From positions 248,001-312,000 of the forward strand of contig NW_009799179.1 of the NCBI RefSeq assembly GCF_000213175.1: a stretch of DNA of 64,000 nt, in the 5' to 3' direction. The translations under genes were made by a program, and so were the position numbers. The stretch comes from Neurospora tetrasperma FGSC 2508. Taxonomy: Eukaryota > Ascomycota > Sordariomycetes > Sordariales > Sordariaceae. Under the pieces are notes generated by a model. It saw only the letters and a program-made list of their open reading frames with translations, did no database searches and had not been told where the DNA came from. This document shows, piece by piece, positions 58,694 through 64,000 of this stretch; positions within the stretch are counted from its first letter, which is position 1, and each line of letters opens with the position of its first letter.

Positions 58694-58830
58694 CTGGTAA
58701 ACTCAGTGGTCCCGTGGTGTAGTGGTAGCACAGCCTTTGACGTCTGCTCCTAAGCTCAGGTAAGGCCGGAAATAGGGCGGGACGGCAGGCCTCAGGTTCG
58801 ACCCCGAGAGGTGGCGATTGAGTTTATCGG
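58694..58830 (+). ncRNA. TLE6: tRNA-like Pol III-type element with structured insert
   Basis: A 12-bp outer stem (CTGGTAAACTCA with TGAGTTTATCGG, two G-U pairs) encloses A box TGGTGTAGTGGTAGCAC and B box GGTTCGACCCC. The anticodon-arm helix is GCCT (58733-58736) with AGGC (58787-58790) around a 50-nt insert containing CCTAAGCTCAGGTAAGGC. T5 and T6 runs follow at about 58836 and 58847. Only in this copy could the loop start (TTGAC) be read as a Val GAC anticodon with a long intron. The T-stem is poor. Confidence 0.7.
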
Positions 58831-60677
58831 CAATTATTTTTATATTCTTTTTTCACCCTTCCGTTTTTTGCCCATGCCACTTTCCAGTTCCTTGCGAGAG
58901 ATAATCTATCTGTTTTCCTTTGTACTGTCACTGGGCTTGTGGTGTGCTTCATGATTTTTTTCCCTCGTGGTGTTGACTACAAAGATGGAGAGATGCTTGA
59001 AGACTGTGACTCCGCGTTGTGATGTTTGGTGGATACTGTAGTGGTGAGAGGTCTCGAGCGGGTGTACCTTCCAACTGAGAGCTAGCTTACTCCATGCTGT
59101 CGTCACCCCAACACAGGCAGATCACTTACCTCACTCCTTCCTTTTATATATATTTTCTTCGTTAATGACGTGGCCCAAGATTCCCAGCTGTATCTCTGTG
59201 TAGTCATGGCGGTCGGTCGTATCTTTCTCCTGCTCCCCTCCTTTGTCCCCCTCTCTCTTCTCAGTCGCGCCTCGCCTTATCTCTCGACTCCTGACTTGCG
59301 CTTCCGTTACCATTGTTGCTCGTCTATTCCACAACATTTGCTTCTCTTCGCCTGTCAGATCGCTTGTCCGCGCGTCAAGCAATTCGCGCGCGCTGAAGGG
59401 GTATATCGATATCTTTGCCCGCGATCGAAACTATAGGTAGTAAGACGCTGTGGGAGCCACAACGTTCGCTCTCTCCAAGTTTAGCTCTCTTGCCCGGATC
59501 ATAATGCTGACGGTGGTTGTATCCTTCCGTTTAGACCTCCAGCCCATACAAGCACCAGATCCCCAGCATAGCCACCCAAAAAAAGACCCTCGAGGCTGAG
59601 CTTTTCGGCCGACATCCGCGATCATCAAGAAAAGTGTCCCAAGCTCGAGGATGATACCAGGCACCCAGACTGTTGGTTCCGAGAGCCAGCAAGCGACACT
59701 CCCCATTGACGCACCGGGAAGCCGTCCAGAACGCCTTTTGTACTCTCGATATATCCATCGAAAGCGTCAAAAAGACAGACACTGTTCTCTCCACTCCCTC
59801 TGTAGCTCGTCAAAAGACGGTACCAAATGAGCGTGATGAAATTCTCTTTTCTGATTCCCCGGTTTCTCCGTCACATTCCTGGAAAGATTCCCCACGCTGA
59901 TCTGGTCGTGTTGGCACGCCGGTACGGAGGCGATGCCCAAGAACTCCTCGAAGAGGTCGAGCGCGAGTTCTCCGCCTTCTGCGGCAAATGCAAAAGCCAC
60001 ATACAGAGGCAATAAAGCGTTTTATGCTGAGCTGCCTGTTATCAAAAAAAGATGAAGCTCGCCGGGCGCGAAGTGTCTTCGTCTTTACAACCTGGAGGGC
60101 GAACATGGGGAATGGGAGCGCTGCTTGCCCTCTTGCGGACAAATCTTGGCCTACTGCCGTATGGCCAACGCATCCAACACGCACTTCCGGAACAATTCAC
60201 CGGAGCCGCTTGGTCGCATGATCGAGTGAGCAGTAGGTGACAAAGGAATGTGACAACTCCCACCTTATCTCTAGGTAATCAAACCGTCAAAAGCTCAACG
60301 CCGTAACGGCAGGTCTCTATCACCCAGCGGTGATACACGGATATAGCAGCCTATAATGTTTTGTTTCATTCTTGAAATGTTTCAGCTTGAAGGACAATTC
60401 TAGGCTCCATAACTCGTAGCAAACACACCAACATCGGTGTATAAGTCCCTACCCAAACCAAATCTACGTAAGGTCAGGAGTGGACGGCTGGAAACCAAGT
60501 CACTCCGCGATCCTCATCACAGCTGTTATTGACATTATCATCGGTTCATGTGAACATGAGAGCACACATAACTCTAAATAAAGTAAGTAAACTTGTAATG
60601 TGGACTGTGATGTATTGTAGATGGATGATGCATTGATCGTATGCTTGAAAAATTGACAAAAATACCAAAAAAAAGAT
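58831..60677 (+). other. Segment enclosed by TLE6 and TLE7, with a small open frame at 59827-60015
   Basis: No RNase H family sequence is visible. The best candidate is a 62-codon frame from ATG 59827 (context ACCAAATGAGC), reading MSVMKFSFLIPRFLRHIPGK at its start and ending in a helical, acidic-basic stretch EELLEEVEREF-like then CGKCKSH. I do not recognise it. It may be a small gene, an exon of something longer, or chance. Confidence 0.3.
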
Positions 60678-60809
60678 GCTGAGAATGGCCACAGCCCGGA
60701 GTCGAACCGGAACCTGCCTTTCAGTCTTACTGCCTTGCCTTGCCACGCTTAAGCTCCGCCTAATCGTGCATGTGCTACTGCTACACCACAGGACCATGTT
60801 GTGCTCAGC
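60678..60809 (-). ncRNA. TLE7: tRNA-like Pol III-type element, facing TLE6
   Basis: On the minus strand the outer stem pairs GCTGAG with CTCAGC, and an inner ATGG with CCAT. A box TGTGGTGTAGCAGTAGC and B box GGTTCGACTCC are present; the T-stem TCCGG/CCGGG is complete (one G-U). A short anticodon-arm helix (TGC/GCA) encloses a 50-nt insert with CTTAAGCGTGGCAAGGC, the most diverged core. T8 (plus-strand A8, 60667-60674) follows 4 nt after the stem. Confidence 0.72.
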
Positions 60810-61904
60810 TGGGGGTGACAGAAGGGGGTGGGGAGAGGGACCCTTATGAAGGAATGTAGGTAGGTGGGCGTTTAGATGGAAGGTACGCCTTACCGTTGGG
60901 TGCTGAGGCTGGTCTTGTATGGAAGTGGGAGGAGGTGGTGGGTGCTGGGTGGCTTCGTGCCTGCCTGCTAGAGATACGCTGCTGACTCGTTGAAGGTGAA
61001 CACGATATGTCGGAGGTTATTACAATTGGTTGACTGGAAAGTTGAACGGCTGATGGTCTGGTCTGATTCTATCTCCTGATCATAACTAAGTCCAAAGCTA
61101 GTAGTGATATTAGGTACCTTCATGCCTCTTCTCATTGTCGTTTCAGATATCTTATTCTTCCTTATGTGTAGGTAGTAGTAGCTATCATCTATCACACTTC
61201 GCTTAATTTTACATTGCTCACCCGGGCGGTGAACAATGCTTCCCTTTGCCCATCTTAGCTATTTTTCATGTTATCCGCCCCGTTGTAGGCCATATAAAAT
61301 CGGTTGTTGGTGGTGATATGATCCCTAGCGACAGATTCGAGTTGCTCAACTGATACATCCCAACTATCGTGAGATCTTGTCTCAAGTAGTGCTCGTTTGA
61401 CTCTTTTGGCTCTCAAGTTTTGGGTTCGCACCAGGCAGCAAGCCGTCCGTTCCATCTCACGTCCCTCCTAGCAACCCCCTCCCTCCCGTGTGAAATTTTC
61501 TTACCGCAGTTTTTGCCTTACCTTTTGTGGTTTCCTTTGCGCGTCTAGCTGGCTGACTGTCACGCGTCGACTTTATCTTTCTTGCGATCTCCCCGAGCTT
61601 GTCGTTCTGCTACACTGATCTCACCAAAACTTGTCGTCCAGTCTCCTTTTCCATCGCTTCTCTAGTCGCCATTGCTGTTTGCGTACTACGTCGATAATCA
61701 CTGAAGTATCGCGTTGTTTTACCAAGGTGAGCTTGATTTCTTCCCGTATTTGCTCCAGGAAGAGGGGTAGGCTGGAAAGAACTCGCAGGGAAATCTTTCT
61801 TGCTCCCATCCATCCCTGTTTCACTGCCTTCTTTCGTCCGCTAACATTCAGTTCGGTTTCCTCAGTCTTGCCTTTTGTGCCTTGTGTTCATCCCGGCATA
61901 CAAG
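60810..61904 (+). promoter_or_regulatory. RHL6 upstream region with probable 5'-UTR intron (61727-61865)
   Basis: GTGAGC at 61727, a GCTAAC-type branch at about 61840 and a CTCAG acceptor ending at 61865 define a likely 139-nt intron just before the RHL6 start. RHL4 has the same arrangement. The start at 61905 is in the context CAAGATGACC. Confidence 0.55.
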
Positions 61905-63260
61905 ATGACCGAGAGACTCCCGAAGCGGTTGAAGGTTGACGTCGAGGGCTTCGGAGCTCTAGAATATGCCTTTGAGCTTGCGGCAGACACCTCGCAAAAT
62001 GACATCGCAAGCACGAGACAGACAGAGCAGCCCCCGATGCATTGTCACCCCCTTCCCCCAACCCCTTTCAATCCTTTCTTGCCTCCCTACCAGGCGCCCG
62101 CCGACCTCCCCGCGACGACAGCCCGCCCGCGAGCGGATGGATCTCCCGAGCCCAGCGGCGACCTCCGGATCCCTCTGTGGCAGAACGAAACCCGCGCCTT
62201 CAAAGGCGAATTCATTTACCCGAGAAAAAGTCAGGGGCTAGCCACTCGGCTAGCCAGCGAAGCGCAAGGAGCCGAGTTGATGGTAGACGGTAAGCCACAG
62301 TTCAACCTGTTCGTCGACGGGTCCTACAAACCACACCACGAAAACAGGGGAGCGCCGGAACACCGGCGATTTGGTCATGGCGGGTACGGCGTCGTCTTTC
62401 GGAACCCGTATCATGGAAAGGGGCCCGCGGAGTTTGATCATGGTAACCACGCCAATGACTACTTCACCGAAGGGACCCAAGTGGAAGATAATTTGAGTAC
62501 AAAAGACTTCAACATCCGTTCCTGGCACTCCCATCGCGTCCTGTCCAGTCTCCACGCCGAGCTGGCCGCTATCTCGCAAGGCATGGAAACCGTCATCAGT
62601 TTACTCAAGAGACATCACCCCCTTTCCGCCTCCGTCACCATCTTCTCCGATAGCAAGACTGCCATGAATCGGCTGTCTAGACGTCCCCATCCAGACGGAG
62701 AATTCGCCATAACCACAACCGACGCACTCACAATGCCGCTTGTGCGCGCCATCGTCTGGCAATCGCACTTCCTTTTCGAGCGCGGGTGCGAACTCAAGCT
62801 GCAGTGGCTACCGCGCTGCAGCGTGCTAGCCCATACGCTGGCAGACGAAATAGCGGGATGGTGGCGGAAAGCGGACGCCGTGTTTTACCAGCGGGATAGG
62901 CCGCCGTGGCGAAGAGACGGGATCCTCGACGCGTTGCATCATGAGGCGCTCGTAAAGGTTATTGAAAGAATCGAGGCCGAAGCGCTGCTGCTGCGTCCCT
63001 CTTCCGTCTGTGGGTCTGTGTCACAGAAGACAAAGGCTCGGAAACAAGCTAGACGGGAGCGAAGGGAGCGGTTTAAGTCACGGTTTTCTCGGGAGAATAA
63101 TATGCTGCTGGAGAATTTTTGTGGGTCGGCGGTGCAGAGGAGTTTCAGCGGTGATTCGTTGCTTGAATTGCCGCCGATTTGGGAACGAAGCGGTGCGTTT
63201 AGTATGGTAAATGAGGATATGGCCAAGGTCATGAAGGGCAGGCCGTCTGAGGATGAGTAG
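61905..63260 (+). CDS. RNase H-like family protein RHL6
   Basis: A 451-residue protein starting MTERLPKRLKVD, the family's KR-type nuclear signal at the very N-terminus; the frame extends upstream without an ATG. A Pro-rich linker leads to DGSPEPSGDLRIPLW. The domain has LFVDGSYKP (D138), GGYGVVFRNPYHGKG, HAELAAISQ (E219), IFSDSKT (D249), RAIVWQSHFLFERGCELKLQ, WLPRCSVLAHTLADEIAG (D314), then WRRDGILDALHHE. The four RNase HI acids are complete. The C-terminus is basic (KTKARKQARRERRERFKS) then ends SMVNEDMAKVMKGRPS. RHL5 is the nearest relative (shared VDGKPQFNLFVDGS and RNPYHGKGxAEFDH). It lies next to TLE7 but no element follows before the convergent neighbour at 63430. Confidence 0.9.
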   Translation: MTERLPKRLKVDVEGFGALEYAFELAADTSQNDIASTRQTEQPPMHCHPLPPTPFNPFLPPYQAPADLPATTARPRADGSPEPSGDLRIPLWQNETRAFKGEFIYPRKSQGLATRLASEAQGAELMVDGKPQFNLFVDGSYKPHHENRGAPEHRRFGHGGYGVVFRNPYHGKGPAEFDHGNHANDYFTEGTQVEDNLSTKDFNIRSWHSHRVLSSLHAELAAISQGMETVISLLKRHHPLSASVTIFSDSKTAMNRLSRRPHPDGEFAITTTDALTMPLVRAIVWQSHFLFERGCELKLQWLPRCSVLAHTLADEIAGWWRKADAVFYQRDRPPWRRDGILDALHHEALVKVIERIEAEALLLRPSSVCGSVSQKTKARKQARRERRERFKSRFSRENNMLLENFCGSAVQRSFSGDSLLELPPIWERSGAFSMVNEDMAKVMKGRPSEDE

Positions 63261-63429
63261 AGTTGTGTACTCGTAGATTTTAGGATGTGGTTTGATGTAT
63301 GGATTATCTGTTGTCAAAGAGTTGAGTTGAGCTTCATACAGCCAATGTCTGGCGTTGAGCGTGGAGGATCTACCACCCTTACCCCTTCTTACTCCTTCCT
63401 CCCCCCTTCCTTACGCCTTTCCCTCCTCC

Positions 63430-64000
63430 TCAGCAGGCAGCCTCCTTCACAGCCTCCTCCTCAGCATACTTCAAAGCCTCCTCAAACACCTCTCTCAGCT
63501 CTTCCCACTCCTCCAACCCAACACTCACCCTGACCTGCTCCGGCACCGCTCCATACCCCGCATGATACTTTCTCTCTCTCTCCTCCGCACCCCACAGCAA
63601 ATCGTTGAAAGGCAAGGTGATTGTCAGATGCGCGCCAAGATGGGGACCTTGGTGGACATGCAAATGGTCGTAAAACGCCTTTGCCACTCTCTTTGAGGGA
63701 AAATCGATGGACAGCAAACATCCGAAGCCGGGGGTGAAGGAGTCGTTGCCCTCCATTTCGTCGTAGGGCGGGCCAGTGGGCGCAGGGGCGGTACCGGAGC
63801 GCATGTATTGCTGGTAGTAAGCGGTGCCTGTGGTGGAGGACGTGGTGGAGGGAATGGAGGGGTAGAGAACGCGGGAGATGACGCGGGGCGATTGGTGGGT
63901 GGTGGAATAAGCGTGTAGGAGGGAGGCGAGCTTTTGGGCGTTGAGGTTGTGCGTTTTGGATCGGGCGAGGTAGGAGGAGGAGTTGGACAGGAGGTGGGCG
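63430..64000 (-). CDS. Cystathionine gamma-synthase-like PLP enzyme, partial (5' end off window)
   Basis: This is the C-terminal 190 or so residues of a Cys/Met-metabolism PLP-dependent enzyme, open to the right edge. Visible features are NSSSYLARSKTHNLNAQKLA, the conserved Asn/Arg-rich segment of fungal gamma-synthases, VISRVLYPSI, GFGCLLSIDF, HVHQGPHLGAHLTITLPF and YGAVPEQVRVSVGLEEWEEL, ending KYAEEEAVKEAAC. The PLP lysine region lies off the window. The enzyme would join homoserine esters with cysteine in transsulfuration, or be one of the related fungal paralogues. It converges with RHL6, with only about 170 bp between the stops. Confidence 0.85.
   Translation of the reverse strand, partial: AHLLSNSSSYLARSKTHNLNAQKLASLLHAYSTTHQSPRVISRVLYPSIPSTTSSTTGTAYYQQYMRSGTAPAPTGPPYDEMEGNDSFTPGFGCLLSIDFPSKRVAKAFYDHLHVHQGPHLGAHLTITLPFNDLLWGAEERERKYHAGYGAVPEQVRVSVGLEEWEELREVFEEALKYAEEEAVKEAAC

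Noticed and set aside
25502-60809. Calling TLE2-TLE7 ordinary intron-bearing tRNA genes with named isotypes
   Set aside because: A/B boxes and T-loops fit, but no common placement gives a T33 plus anticodon and a 7-bp acceptor. Only TLE6 allows a plausible Val GAC reading. Isotypes were left open.
61255-61455. Eighth tRNA-like element around GGGTTCGCACC
   Set aside because: B-box-like word present, but no good A box, outer stem or terminator at the right distance.
1-64000. CRISPR array, rRNA gene, telomere repeat or secondary-metabolite cluster
   Set aside because: No spaced identical repeats, no 5S-like sequence and no telomeric repeat were seen. The single P450 has no pathway neighbours.

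Overview
The window looks like nuclear DNA of Neurospora, most likely N. crassa. Three things point there. The sugar transporter at 48.8-50.6 kb reads as cellodextrin transporter CDT-2, with its divergent neighbour msh-3. Introns are short, with GTRNGT donors and CTAAC/CTGAC branch sites. A block at 3.4-18.7 kb is AT-saturated in the way repeat-induced point mutation (RIP) leaves repeats. The species call is from memory and unverified.

Layout. (1) 1-33.6 kb is an accessory region. It holds five members of one protein family, here labelled RHL1-RHL5. Each has an RNase H-fold domain with a D-E-D-D acidic set (the last D of RHL1 lies off the edge), most have an N-terminal KR-type nuclear signal, and all with a visible C-terminus carry a conserved RDGI/RDGT-x-x-x-x-H motif after the domain. 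RHL2 is split by a nest of two fossil Ty3/gypsy-type LTR retrotransposons (outer 3372-18971, inner 9709-17758, each with a perfect 5-bp target duplication). An assembly gap lies in the inner one. A 425-bp Harbinger-type MITE follows RHL3. (2) 35-58 kb is ordinary: VTC4, RMT2, a cytochrome P450, a His/Met-rich unknown, cdt-2 and msh-3. (3) 58.7-64 kb returns to the accessory type with RHL6, then ends in a partial cystathionine gamma-synthase-like gene.

The most unusual content is a set of seven short tRNA-like, probably Pol III-transcribed elements (TLE1-TLE7; TLE1 weak). They have A-box and B-box sequences and a T-run after the 3' end. Most have a long outer stem that extends the acceptor. 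Four share a roughly 50-nt insert where an anticodon loop would be, with a common core (CCTAAGCCCAGGTAAGGC-like) on a helix whose base pairs covary. They alternate in orientation along the chromosome (-,+,-,+,- and then +,-). Inward-facing pairs enclose RHL4 and RHL5, and a third pair encloses a segment without an RNase H gene. The TLE2/TLE3 pair differs at one of 111 bases. An RNase H-like nuclear protein gene bracketed by convergent structured tRNA-like RNAs is a recurring cassette I do not recognise, and it is my candidate for an undescribed system.

How the parts may work together is inference only: the proteins look nuclear, probably active on RNA:DNA hybrids, and two carry SUMO-interaction-like motifs. 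The tRNA-like RNAs could be partners, substrates or hybrid-forming loci. Nothing in the sequence proves a functional link.
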